Source of the DNA: Gemmatimonadota bacterium
GTDB lineage: Bacteria > Gemmatimonadota > Gemmatimonadetes > Gemmatimonadales > GWC2-71-9
Length of the DNA: 12,848 nt
NCBI GenBank assembly: GCA_016880225.1
Contig: JAEHDT010000150.1
Span: 1-12,848 of the forward strand
Reading direction: 5' to 3'
Shown here: piece after piece, positions 1 to 7,032 of the stretch
Numbering within the stretch: the stretch's first letter is position 1
How the letters are laid out: every line of letters starts with the position of its first letter
Program-made: the position numbers and the translations under genes
Notes under the pieces: generated by a model
The model's input: the letters and a program-made list of their open reading frames with translations, nothing else
Database searches by the model: none
Told to the model about the DNA's origin: nothing

Positions 1-834
1 GAGGGCGATGCGGCCGAGCAGCCCCGTGGGCAATCCCTCCTTGAGCCGTTGCCACGTGAGCCCGCCGTCGGTCGACCGGTAAATCCCGCTCCCCGCCCCG
101 CCCGACACGAGCTCCCAGGGACGGCGTACGAACTGCCACATCCCAGCGAACAGGACGCGTGGATTGCCCGGTACCATGACCAGATCCGCGACGCCGGTCG
201 TGTCGTTCACGAACAGGACCTTCTGCCACGTCTTGCCGCCATCCGCCGTGCGGAACACGCCGCGCTGCGGGTTCGGCGCCCACACGTGGCCCAGCGCCGC
301 CACGAACACGACATCGGGATCCGCGGGATCGATGACGATCCGCGTGATCTGACCCACGTCGCCGAGCCCCATGAACTGCCACGTCTTACCCGCGTCGGGA
401 GACATGAATACGCCGCCGCCGTCCAGGACGTCGTTGCGGGGGTTCCCCTCCCCCGTGCCCACCCATGCCACGTTGGGGTTGGAGGGCACGAGCGCGATAG
501 CGCCGATCGAAGCCGTCGGTTGGTCCTTGAACACGGCGTCCCACGAGTCACCGCCGTCCGTGGTCTTCCACACCCCGCCGCCCGCGGCGCCAGCGTAGTA
601 GACGTTGCGATCGCCCGGCACGCCCGCGACGGCGGCCACGCGGCCTCCGCCGACGGACGGTCCCAGGTTGCGGAACCGGAGATTGTTGAGCGAGTCGGCT
701 GCCTGGGGCGGGGGCGTAGGAGAGACCGCGCTGGGGTTCGTGCCGGCCTGCCCCTTGGGCCGCTTGTTGCGGCCCTGGCCCGCGAGAGGCACGGCGACGA
801 CGACGGCGAGCAGCGCGGCGATGACTCGAGACAT
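1..834 (-). CDS. Secreted Asp-box (BNR/VPS10-like) beta-propeller protein, N-terminal part
   Basis: The 278 residues inside the window start at an ATG (834) and run off the left edge with no stop, so the C-terminal part is missing. The first 21 residues form a signal peptide (short basic start, then a run of A/L/V ending AGQG), so the product is exported. Four Asp-box motifs of the S/T-x-D-x-G-x-T/S-W type lie near residues 91-98, 145-152, 196-203 and 254-261, each closing a propeller blade. The segment RNLGPSVGGGR (55-65) and AGMWQFVRRPWELVSGG (230-246) are, as I recall, typical of the large sortilin/glycosyl-hydrolase-like Asp-box proteins of about 1000 residues abundant in Gemmatimonadota and Acidobacteriota. 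Enzymatic activity is not established for that family and I claim none. A Shine-Dalgarno GAGGAGA (842-848) lies 7 nt upstream of the ATG, supporting this start. Confidence 0.9.
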   Translation of the reverse strand, partial: MSRVIAALLAVVVAVPLAGQGRNKRPKGQAGTNPSAVSPTPPPQAADSLNNLRFRNLGPSVGGGRVAAVAGVPGDRNVYYAGAAGGGVWKTTDGGDSWDAVFKDQPTASIGAIALVPSNPNVAWVGTGEGNPRNDVLDGGGVFMSPDAGKTWQFMGLGDVGQITRIVIDPADPDVVFVAALGHVWAPNPQRGVFRTADGGKTWQKVLFVNDTTGVADLVMVPGNPRVLFAGMWQFVRRPWELVSGGAGSGIYRSTDGGLTWQRLKEGLPTGLLGRIAL

Positions 835-864
835 GGACGGCTCTCCTCACGGTGTAGGCGGCGT

Positions 865-893
865 GATTTACCGGCCGCCTGCCGACGCGTCAA
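865..893 (-). promoter_or_regulatory. Candidate sigma70-type promoter of the Asp-box protein
   Basis: On the minus strand TTGACG (893-888, five of six matches to the -35 consensus) is followed after exactly 17 nt by TAAATC (870-865, three of six). Transcription would begin near 858, leaving a leader of about 24 nt that contains the Shine-Dalgarno at 842-848. The weak -10 keeps this a candidate. The rest of the 217-nt divergent gap (835-1051) shows no promoter I can defend for the ACT gene. Confidence 0.4.
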
Positions 894-1051
894 GCATGGG
901 GTAATTTGGGTCTCATGCGGCGAGCGTCACGGCCGCCGATCTGCGGCGGGCCTTCACGGCGGCAGCGGGGGCCGGCGCAGTGATGGTATGGTTCGAGCGC
1001 GGGGGACGTCTGGGACGCACGTCGTTCTACGTCAGATGAGGGGAGGCCGCT

Positions 1052-1465
1052 ATGGCCGACACGATCCGCAGGGCCAGCTACTACTACACCACGGCACCCG
1101 ACAAGCCGGGCGAGGGGGCCCGGCTGCTCGGCGTGCTGCGGGACGCGGGAGTGAACCTGCGCGCTCTCCACGCGTTCCCGAGCGCGCGCAAGTCGCAGGT
1201 GGACTTCGTGCCTTCGGATGAGGCACTGTTCCTCGCAGCCGCCAAGGGAGCGAAGATCAAGCTGTCGAAACCGAAGACGGCGTTCCTGATCGAGGGGGAC
1301 GACCGGCCGGGTGCGCTCGCGGCGCTGCTGGCACGGCTCGGCGCGGCGAAGATCAACGTGACCGCGGTGACAGGCCTGTGCGCCGGAATGGGGCGGTACG
1401 GCGCGATCCTGTGGGTCAAGCCGCGCGACGTGAACAAAGCTGCGTCGGCGCTCGGCGCAATGTAG
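1052..1465 (+). CDS. Tandem ACT-domain protein
   Basis: This 137-residue protein consists of two ACT-like modules. The first (about 8-60) contains the ACT motif DKPGEGARLLGVLRDAGVNL; the second (about 74-137) contains DDRPGALAALLARLGAAKINV. ACT modules bind amino acids or other small ligands, usually to control an enzyme, and no catalytic domain is attached. It is therefore probably a stand-alone sensor or regulatory subunit whose ligand and partner are unknown. A strong Shine-Dalgarno GAGGGGAGG (1038-1046) lies 5 nt before the ATG. The gene stands alone on its strand, divergent from the Asp-box gene and convergent with the polymerase. Its TAG (1463-1465) directly touches the polymerase's stop codon (1466-1468). 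Confidence 0.85.
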   Translation: MADTIRRASYYYTTAPDKPGEGARLLGVLRDAGVNLRALHAFPSARKSQVDFVPSDEALFLAAAKGAKIKLSKPKTAFLIEGDDRPGALAALLARLGAAKINVTAVTGLCAGMGRYGAILWVKPRDVNKAASALGAM

Positions 1466-2692
1466 CTAGCGCGGGTCGGCGCCTCCGCGACTCAGCGCGT
1501 CGCGGCCGAATTTCTCGCGCACTTCGTCGATCACCCGAGAGATCGTGCGGTCGCGCTCGGTCTCGACCGCGCCGGCGGCAGGCTCGAGCAGCGACAGCTG
1601 CCCGCTTCCACCCGCGGGGCCGAGCTGCGACAGGGCCACGCCGAGCAGGCGGGCCGGTACCCGCCGGGCGGCCCGGAGCCGCGTCAGGAGCGCCCGCGCC
1701 ACGGCGTACACCGCGTGGTCGGACTGCACCGCCTCGGGGAGCGTGCGGCTCGCCTGGCGGGTGATGAAGTCCGCGTCGCGCACCTTCACCGTCACGGTGC
1801 GGGCGACGAGCCCTGCCTGCCGCACGTCGGCGCTGGCGCGGTCGGCGAGCGCGAGCAGCTTGGCGGCGAGGGAGTCGTCGTCGTCCAGGTCCGTCGCAAA
1901 GGTCTCGTCGCGGCTGAGCGACTTGATCTCCCGGTCCGCCTCGACCGCCGCGCCATCGATGCCCCGTACCCGGTCGTACAGCCACGCACCCTCCCGCTCG
2001 CCGAACCAGCCGATCAGCGTCGCGCGCTCGTGCCGGACCACATCCGGCACGGTGCGCAGGCCGAACCGCGCGAGCCGCTCCTGGAACCTCGGACCCACGA
2101 GCGGGATGTCCGCGAGGGCGAATTGACCCATGAAGTCGGCCTCACCGCCCGGCGCCACGATCAGCACACCGGCGGTCGCGCCGCCGGGGCGTGGCTTGGC
2201 GAGCGAGGCGGCGAGCTTGGCGACGAGCTTGGATGAGCCGCCGCCGATCGAGAGGGCGAGCGACGTCTCGGCGAGCACGGCGTCGCGCATGCGGCGGGCC
2301 GTGGTCTCGAGCGGCGCGCCCTCGTACAGCTGCTCGGTGCCCGTGAGATCAAGGTAGAACTCGTCGCTCGACGCCTGCTCCACGACCGGCGTGAAGCGCC
2401 GCAGCACGGCGCCGATCTCCCGGCTCTTCGCCGTGCACGCCTCCCACGGCACCGGCACGACCGTCGCCCCCGGGCAGAGGCGCTGGGCGCGCCCCGTCGG
2501 CATCGCGGAATGCACGCCGTACGCGCGCGCCTCGTAGGAGGCCGAGGTCACCACCCCGCGCCGCTCGGCGGACCCGCCCACGATGAGCAACCGCGCCTTC
2601 CCCGCTCCCTCCGGATCCACGAGGCGCGCCACTGCCACGTAGAAGGCGTCGGCGTCGGCGAGCAGGATGCGGCGGGATGCGGGTGCGTGCAT
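1466..2692 (-). CDS. dinB: Y-family translesion DNA polymerase (Pol IV/DinB type)
   Basis: The 408-residue product has the usual Pol IV length. The palm metal ligands are visible: D13 in LADADAFY (10-18), and D110-E111 in SSDEFYLDLTG, where most DinB proteins read S-I/L-DEAYLD. The finger motif ASYEARAYGVHSAMP (51-65) is well conserved. Y18 sits at the steric-gate position (Phe13 in E. coli Pol IV). A little-finger domain follows, with LSRDETFATDL, and near the C-terminus QLSLL (365-369) resembles the pentapeptide that binds the beta clamp. The role is error-prone synthesis past damaged template. The reading frame is open up to 3013, but that extension overlaps the upstream secreted-protein gene in another frame and has no DinB similarity, so the ATG at 2692, 14 nt after that gene's stop, is preferred. 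No good Shine-Dalgarno precedes it, so coupling is likely. An ImuB-like or Pol V-like role is less likely given the length and intact active site. Confidence 0.92.
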   Translation of the reverse strand: MHAPASRRILLADADAFYVAVARLVDPEGAGKARLLIVGGSAERRGVVTSASYEARAYGVHSAMPTGRAQRLCPGATVVPVPWEACTAKSREIGAVLRRFTPVVEQASSDEFYLDLTGTEQLYEGAPLETTARRMRDAVLAETSLALSIGGGSSKLVAKLAASLAKPRPGGATAGVLIVAPGGEADFMGQFALADIPLVGPRFQERLARFGLRTVPDVVRHERATLIGWFGEREGAWLYDRVRGIDGAAVEADREIKSLSRDETFATDLDDDDSLAAKLLALADRASADVRQAGLVARTVTVKVRDADFITRQASRTLPEAVQSDHAVYAVARALLTRLRAARRVPARLLGVALSQLGPAGGSGQLSLLEPAAGAVETERDRTISRVIDEVREKFGRDALSRGGADPR

Positions 2693-2706
2693 GCGCGCGC
2701 CGGCGA

Positions 2707-3105
2707 TCAGGGAGAGGGCGGCGTCCGGTTCCGGGCGAGGAGTTGCGCAACGACGGCGCGGCGCTGCGCCAGATCGAGCAGGGTGAGCTGGTAGACGAGG
2801 TCGGTCGATCCGTTGGCCGCGCCGTCGTACCGCCCGCCGGCGGCCACCGGGCCGATCTCGTGCTCGCCGGCGCGGACCAGCCGCAACTCGTCCACGCGCA
2901 TCAGTGGGTAGCCCACCGTCGCACTGTCCTGGCGGAACAGGAGCGTGTCCCGCTCGAGCCGCACCAGGTGCAGGTTCCAGACGATCGTGCCGTCCTTCAG
3001 CGTGATCTGCCACAGATCATCGCGGGGGGGAAGCGATCCCGCCTGCGCCGCGGCCGCGGCGGGGATGAGCCCCACGACGGCGAGAACGGTCAGGAGCCGC
3101 GCCAT
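2707..3105 (-). CDS. Small secreted protein of unknown function
   Basis: I do not recognise this 132-residue protein. It begins with a clear signal peptide (MARLLTVLAVVGLIPAAAAA, cleavage probably near AQA at 20-22), so it is exported. The mature part has alternating hydrophobic and polar stretches (for example WQITLKDGTIVWNLHLVRLERDTLLF) suggesting a small beta-rich fold, and a short predicted helix (LTLLDLAQRRAVVAQLLARN) at the end. There are no cysteines or recognisable catalytic motifs. The ATG at 3105 is chosen because GAGGG lies 8 nt upstream; a GTG at 3120 would add five residues before the signal peptide and overlap the bTHX stop. It lies 11 nt downstream of the bTHX gene and 14 nt upstream of the polymerase, so the three are probably co-transcribed. 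Confidence 0.75.
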   Translation of the reverse strand: MARLLTVLAVVGLIPAAAAAQAGSLPPRDDLWQITLKDGTIVWNLHLVRLERDTLLFRQDSATVGYPLMRVDELRLVRAGEHEIGPVAAGGRYDGAANGSTDLVYQLTLLDLAQRRAVVAQLLARNRTPPSP

Positions 3106-3116
3106 GCCGAACGCCC

Positions 3117-3251
3117 TCACCGGCCCTCGGCCTTGGCCGCCTTCGCGGCCGCCGCCGCCTGCGACCGCAGCTTCTTCTTCTTGGGGCGCGTATTGCCGTA
3201 GGTGCCGCGATAGATCTTGCCGCGCTTGGTGCGGCGATCGCCTTTGCCCAT
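3117..3251 (-). CDS. thx: Small ribosomal subunit protein bTHX
   Basis: This 44-residue gene is easily missed by length cut-offs. The first 27 residues (MGKGDRRTKRGKIYRGTYGN, then TRPKKKK) match residue for residue, apart from a few conservative changes, the 26-residue Thermus 30S protein Thx as I recall it. Thx is a basic peptide that sits in the head of the 30S subunit and stabilises packed rRNA helices. Here a further 17 residues follow, LRSQAAAAAKAAKAEGR, an Ala/Lys-rich tail absent from the Thermus protein. The start is the ATG at 3251 and the stop is TGA at 3117-3119. Two GAGGACT heptads precede the start, the nearer placing GAGGA 4 nt from the ATG. The gene lies 32 nt after the EVE gene and 11 nt before the secreted-protein gene, all in the same direction. 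Confidence 0.9.
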   Translation of the reverse strand: MGKGDRRTKRGKIYRGTYGNTRPKKKKLRSQAAAAAKAAKAEGR

Positions 3252-3253
3252 GG

Positions 3254-3288
3254 AGTCCTCAGTCCTCCGTCGTCAGTCGTCCGTTACC
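3254..3288. repeat. Degenerate 7-nt tandem repeat
   Basis: Five consecutive heptads on the plus strand read AGTCCTC, AGTCCTC, CGTCGTC, AGTCGTC, CGTTACC. The first two are identical; the next two differ by one or two bases and the last is weak. The array fills the gap between the EVE stop codon (3284-3286) and the bTHX start. On the minus strand the two perfect copies read GAGGACT and supply tandem Shine-Dalgarno-like sequences in front of bTHX. Confidence 0.6.
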
Positions 3289-3697
3289 GCATTCCACCCA
3301 GCTTCACGAGGCGCCGGTATTGCTCCGGCGACGCGGGCATCACCGAGAGGCGTCCCATACGCACCAGCCCCAGGTTGGCGAACGCGCGATCCTCTTTAAT
3401 CTCGCTGAGAGGGACCGGTCGCGGCAATCGGCCGACGGCGCGGAGATCCACGACAGCGAGCTTCGGGTCCTGCTGCTTGGGATCGGGATAGGCTTCCGAC
3501 TCGACGCGCGCGATTCCCACCACGGCCTTCTCGTCGCCGGTGTGATACACCAGCACCTCGTCCCCGGGCTTCATCTGCCGCAAGTGCTTCAAGGCGAGGT
3601 TGTTCTTGACCCCGTCCCAGACGGCCGTCTTCTGGCGCGCCAGGTCGTCGTAACTGTAGGTAGACGGCTCGGTCTTGACGATCCAGTAGTTCGGCAT
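3284..3697 (-). CDS. EVE-domain protein (THYN1-like)
   Basis: The 137-residue protein is a single EVE domain, a PUA-like fold related to YTH domains that is thought to bind modified bases in DNA or RNA. It opens with YWIVKTEPSTYSYDDL (4-19) and continues with VWDGVKNNLALKHLRQMKPGDEVLVYHTG (about 26-54), both hallmarks of the family. VVGIARVESEAYPDPKQ and the C-terminal LVRMGRLSVMPAS complete the expected order, and the length is normal. The ATG at 3697 follows a purine-rich GGGGAGGGG Shine-Dalgarno. It is first in the apparent EVE-bTHX-secreted protein-polymerase series. A link to the nearby repair genes is suggestive only; EVE proteins also occur as ordinary housekeeping genes. Confidence 0.9.
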   Translation of the reverse strand: MPNYWIVKTEPSTYSYDDLARQKTAVWDGVKNNLALKHLRQMKPGDEVLVYHTGDEKAVVGIARVESEAYPDPKQQDPKLAVVDLRAVGRLPRPVPLSEIKEDRAFANLGLVRMGRLSVMPASPEQYRRLVKLGGMR

Positions 3698-3720
3698 CTC
3701 CCCTCCCCAAGCGCTCGGGC

Positions 3721-3772
3721 GCCGGCTCTCGCTCCGCTACAAAACGACGCAGTCGCTGCGCGAGAGCCCGGC
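3721..3772. repeat. Imperfect inverted repeat with nested hairpin
   Basis: GCCGGCTCTCGC (3721-3732) pairs with GCGAGAGCCCGGC (3760-3772), giving 12 bp with one bulged base. A second hairpin, CGCAG-TCG-CTGCG (3748-3760), lies inside the loop. The element occupies most of the 79-nt gap between the hydrolase and EVE genes. There is no T-run on either strand, so a classical intrinsic terminator is not supported. A dispersed intergenic palindrome or an RNA-processing/stabilising hairpin are alternatives. Confidence 0.5.
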
Positions 3773-3776
3773 AACC

Positions 3777-4436
3777 TCACACGATTCCGGTACTCCATTC
3801 TACGATGGCCTCCACCAGGTCGCCCATTATCTCGCCATCCGTACGCCCCGACCGCTTGAGCACCTTGAAGGAGTGATCGCCACCCTCCACGAGGTGGAGG
3901 CTAGCCCGCGCGCCGAGCCGTTTCACGACCGGCCGTAGCAGCTTCAGGTCCGCGAAGTCGTCCCGTGTGCCCTGCAGGAACAGCATGGGAATGTGGACCT
4001 GCCCGAGGTGCTCCGCCCGCGAATCGCCGGGCCGGCCGGGCGGATGCAGCGGGAAGCCGAGAAACACGAGCCCGCGTACGCCGGGGAGCGGCTCCTCGGC
4101 CTGGGCCGTCGAGGTCATACGCCCGCCGAACGACTTCCCACCCGCCACGAGCGGCAGACCGGGCGCGAGCCTCGCCGCCTCGGCAACGGCGGCCCGTACG
4201 GTGGCAGCCGCCACGCCAGGTGGATCGGGCCGGCGGGCCCGCCACTCCATGTACGGGAACTGGTAGCGCAGCGTGGCGACGCCCCGCTCCGCGAGTCGCC
4301 GTGCGATCGCTTCGAGAAAGGGGTGCCGCATTCCCGCGCCCGCCCCGTGCGCCAACACGCAGAGGAGCCGCGCGTCGTCAGGCCGGAGCAACAGCCCCGA
4401 CACGTCCCCGATCCGCAGCTCAGCCGAGGCGATCAT
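3777..4436 (-). CDS. Alpha/beta-hydrolase (KANL3/TEX30-like), coupled to ligD
   Basis: This 219-residue cytosolic alpha/beta-hydrolase carries HGAGAG (30-35, near the oxyanion hole), a nucleophile elbow GGKSFGGR with Ser102, LFLQGTRDDF with the probable acid at Asp159 or Asp160, and GGDHSF with His188. The pattern fits the KANL3/TEX30 group of small hydrolases, which includes many bacterial proteins called dienelactone-hydrolase-like; no substrate can be assigned. No signal peptide or membrane segment is present. The ATG at 4436 lies inside the last codons of ligD, overlapping it by 17 nt in another frame, so translation is probably coupled and the pair shares an mRNA. Functional relevance to end joining is not known. 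The stop is TGA at 3777-3779. Confidence 0.88.
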   Translation of the reverse strand: MIASAELRIGDVSGLLLRPDDARLLCVLAHGAGAGMRHPFLEAIARRLAERGVATLRYQFPYMEWRARRPDPPGVAAATVRAAVAEAARLAPGLPLVAGGKSFGGRMTSTAQAEEPLPGVRGLVFLGFPLHPPGRPGDSRAEHLGQVHIPMLFLQGTRDDFADLKLLRPVVKRLGARASLHLVEGGDHSFKVLKRSGRTDGEIMGDLVEAIVEWSTGIV

Positions 4437-6942
4437 GGAGCTGCTCGAGGGCCTGGAGGAGGTCGGGCTTCCGATCGAGCACCGGCCACAGCGGGTCGTC
4501 CTTCAGCTTCTTCATGCGCGCCGGGACGGTGCGGATCGTGAACGCGCGGATGTCCAGCTTCGGTGTGACCTCCTTCCACGTGAGCGGCGTGGAGACCGGG
4601 GCCCCGGAGAGCGGACGCGCGCTGAACGGGGCGACGAGCAAACGTCCATGCCCGTTCTGGACGTAATCGAGATAGACCTTGCCGCCGCGCTTCTGGACCT
4701 GGCGGGTGACGGTAGCGATCTCGGGAAGCTGGGCGGCGATGACGCGCGCGAGCAGCCCCCCAAGGGTGCGCGACTGCTCGTAAGTGACCTGCCGGCCGAG
4801 CGGGATCAGGACGTGGAGCCCGGTGGAGCCGCTCGTCTTGATGCCCGCGGGCAACCCGATGTCGTCGCACAGCGCCTTCACCGCCTGCCCAACCGTGACG
4901 ACGTCGGTGAACGGGGCCTCCTTCGGGTCGAGATCGAGGATGCACCAGTCCGGGGTCTCGAGCGTTCCGACGCGCGACGACCATACGTGCAACAGGATCG
5001 CCGCCATGTTCGCGATGTACAGGAGCGAGGCCTCGTCGTCGCACACGAAGTAGTCCAGCTCGCGCTGCGAGTCTTCACTCCAGATGGTGACGGTGCGCAC
5101 GAATGCCTGGGCGTACGCGGGCGCGTCCTTCTGGAAGAACGACTTGCCGTTGATGCCGTCGGGGAAACGCGTGAGCACGAGCGGCCGGTCCGCGAGATAG
5201 CGCAGCATCCAAGGCGACACGGCCCGGTAGTACTCAATCAAGTCGCCCTTGGTATAGCCTTCCTCGGGCCAGAAGACCTTCTGGAGATTCGTGTACTGCA
5301 CGGCGTGGTGCGTGGTGTGTGGTTCCTCGGGTCGCGTACCGGCATCAACCACGGACCACTCACCACGCTGCTCGATCACGCACTCTTCCGGCTTCTTGTC
5401 GTCCCGGAACCGCAGAAAGACCGGTTGCCGCAGCAGGCCGTCCCCCGTGACCTCCTTGTACCGGACCTCGGCCACGAGCTCCGGCTTCACCCAGTGGCTC
5501 GCCTTCTCAGCCGGGATTGGACCCTCGAACGGCGGCCGGGGGATTGCGAGGGCCAGGAGCTGGTCCCCCACGTCTTTCAGCATCTGGCCGGTGAATCCAC
5601 TGCCCGCACGACCGGCGTAGATGAGCTTCCCGTCGGCGTAGCCGCCCAGGTGGAGCGCTCCGAACCCGCCACGCGTGCCTTTGGGCTGGGTGTAGCCCAC
5701 GACGACGAAATCGCCGGTCTTGTCGGCGCGGATCTTCTGCCAAAGGTCGGACCGGCCGCTCTTGTACGGTGCGTCGGCTTTCTTGGCGACGATGCCCTCC
5801 AATCCCATCCCCACCGCCCGGTCGTACAGCGCATCGCCGTCCTTCTCGAAGTGCTCCGAGTACTTGAGCGGCCCCGCCTCCGGCACCACCTTCCGCAGCA
5901 GTGTCTTGCGTCGCCACAGCGGCAGCGATCGCAGGTCGAACCCTTCCGCGGCCAGCAAGTCGAAGACATAGAGCGTGGCGGGCGTTTCGATGGACGCGTG
6001 CCGGATATCGGCGGAGCGTCCGATGCGCGCCCGGTTCTGGAGGCGCTGGAAGCTCGGTCGTCCGTGCTCGTCCGGGATCACCAGCTCCCCGTCCATGAGC
6101 AGGCTCGAATACGGCAGCGCGGCGAGCGTGCGGATCAGCTCGGGAAAGGCCGCGGAGTAGTCGTTGTCGTTGCGGGTGATCAGGCGCGCCGTTCCCCCTT
6201 CCTTCACCGCCCGCATGCGATAGCCGTCGAGCTTCACCTCGAAGATCCACCCGGCGCGCGAGAACGGCTCCTCGCGCGTTTCCGCGAGCATGGGAGCGAC
6301 GTCCTCGGCCCGGACAATGCGCATCGGCGCCTTGAGCTTCTTCAGCTCGGCCACGAGCTTCGCCGCTTTCTTGTTGCCGTCGCGTAGCTCCTCGACCGTC
6401 AACCCCGACAGCACCGATCCGGCGGGAAACGTGGCCCCGTTCTTCGAGACATACGCATCCCGCTCCTTGATCAGGAGCCAGTCCTTCACCGACTTCTTGA
6501 TCTTCACGAGCGTCCAGATGCCGCGCAGCTTGTAGCCGCGCAGCTCGAAGAGCAGCTTTCCCTTCGCGAATCCCGCCGCCGGGTCTTCGAGCGCCACCCA
6601 CACGCCGCGGTCCCATACGATCACCGCGCCCGCGCCGTAGTTGCCTTCGGGGATGATCCCCTCGAAATCGCCGTACTCGATGGGGTGGTCCTCGACATGG
6701 ACGGCGAGGCGCTTGTCGGCGGGGTCGCGCGACGGCCCCTTGGGGACGGCCCACGATTTCAGCACACCGTCCATCTCGAGCCGCAGGTCGAAATGCAGGC
6801 GGGTGGCGGCGTGCTGATGCACGATGAACCGCCGGCCCGGCAGGGCGGCGACGGAGCCCGAGGGCTCCGGCGTGCGGTCGGCGGAGCGCTTGGCGCGGTA
6901 GGGCTTGAGCGCGTCGTCGGCCGGCGGGCGGCTGGGTGTCAC
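4420..6942 (-). CDS. ligD: Multifunctional NHEJ DNA ligase D (LigD)
   Basis: LigD, the ATP-dependent ligase of bacterial non-homologous end joining, has 840 residues with three domains in Pseudomonas-like order. The phosphoesterase (about 35-190) trims 3' ends and shows H44, H50, D52, H86 and Y90 at the metal/active-site positions. The ligase domain (about 210-520) has EVKLDGYR with the AMP-accepting lysine K237. The primase-like polymerase (about 545-835) begins near YTNLQKVFWPEEGYTKGD and has the metal-binding LDLDP near 665 and SGSTGLHVLIPL. All three look intact. The frame is open to 7062, but family similarity begins at LKPYRAKRS, so I chose the GTG at 6942; a promoter-like sequence just upstream would exclude longer forms. 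The gene is divergent from ku, and its 3' end overlaps the hydrolase gene. The alternative, a fortuitous longer start, cannot be fully excluded. Confidence 0.95.
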   Translation of the reverse strand: MTPSRPPADDALKPYRAKRSADRTPEPSGSVAALPGRRFIVHQHAATRLHFDLRLEMDGVLKSWAVPKGPSRDPADKRLAVHVEDHPIEYGDFEGIIPEGNYGAGAVIVWDRGVWVALEDPAAGFAKGKLLFELRGYKLRGIWTLVKIKKSVKDWLLIKERDAYVSKNGATFPAGSVLSGLTVEELRDGNKKAAKLVAELKKLKAPMRIVRAEDVAPMLAETREEPFSRAGWIFEVKLDGYRMRAVKEGGTARLITRNDNDYSAAFPELIRTLAALPYSSLLMDGELVIPDEHGRPSFQRLQNRARIGRSADIRHASIETPATLYVFDLLAAEGFDLRSLPLWRRKTLLRKVVPEAGPLKYSEHFEKDGDALYDRAVGMGLEGIVAKKADAPYKSGRSDLWQKIRADKTGDFVVVGYTQPKGTRGGFGALHLGGYADGKLIYAGRAGSGFTGQMLKDVGDQLLALAIPRPPFEGPIPAEKASHWVKPELVAEVRYKEVTGDGLLRQPVFLRFRDDKKPEECVIEQRGEWSVVDAGTRPEEPHTTHHAVQYTNLQKVFWPEEGYTKGDLIEYYRAVSPWMLRYLADRPLVLTRFPDGINGKSFFQKDAPAYAQAFVRTVTIWSEDSQRELDYFVCDDEASLLYIANMAAILLHVWSSRVGTLETPDWCILDLDPKEAPFTDVVTVGQAVKALCDDIGLPAGIKTSGSTGLHVLIPLGRQVTYEQSRTLGGLLARVIAAQLPEIATVTRQVQKRGGKVYLDYVQNGHGRLLVAPFSARPLSGAPVSTPLTWKEVTPKLDIRAFTIRTVPARMKKLKDDPLWPVLDRKPDLLQALEQLHDRLG

Positions 6943-6953
6943 GGGCGTGGTCC

Positions 6954-6983
6954 ATTGTAGACCGAAAGCGCACCGCGTGGCAA
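6954..6983 (-). promoter_or_regulatory. Candidate ligD promoter
   Basis: The minus strand reads TTGCCA (6983-6978, five of six -35 matches), an 18-nt spacer, then TACAAT (6959-6954, five of six -10 matches). The expected start of transcription near 6947 lies only about 5 nt before the GTG at 6942, which would make the message almost leaderless. No Shine-Dalgarno is visible before that GTG, which agrees with this reading. Confidence 0.5.
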
Positions 6984-7003
6984 TCGGCGCGGCCCGCGCA
7001 GGA

Positions 7004-7032
7004 TGGACCCTCCCCCGCACCCGTGGTAATAT
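7004..7032 (+). promoter_or_regulatory. Candidate ku promoter
   Basis: TGGACC (7004-7009, four of six) is followed after 17 nt by TAATAT (7027-7032, four of six), inside an otherwise GC-rich gap. This would place the start near 7039 and give a leader of about 40 nt before the ku ATG. The ku Shine-Dalgarno is weak (AGCAGG, 7068-7073). The 135-nt gap thus holds back-to-back promoters for the two core NHEJ genes. Confidence 0.4.

Noticed and set aside
49..1221. 390-codon plus-strand frame over the Asp-box gene and into the ACT gene.
   Set aside because: It spans the divergent promoter region and runs opposite a gene with a signal peptide, Shine-Dalgarno and four Asp boxes; it is a GC shadow.
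2693..3013. N-terminal extension of the polymerase by 107 codons.
   Set aside because: The extension overlaps the secreted-protein gene in another frame and has no Y-family similarity; homology begins right after the ATG at 2692.
3721..3772. tRNA or other structured RNA gene.
   Set aside because: The element is too short for a tRNA, has no T-loop (TTCGA) or acceptor/CCA pattern, and folds only into two simple stems.
4273..6387. Open frame of 704 codons on the plus strand, opposite the hydrolase and ligD.
   Set aside because: It is antisense to genes with clear catalytic motifs, its translation is low-complexity and Arg-rich, and long antisense frames are expected at this GC content.
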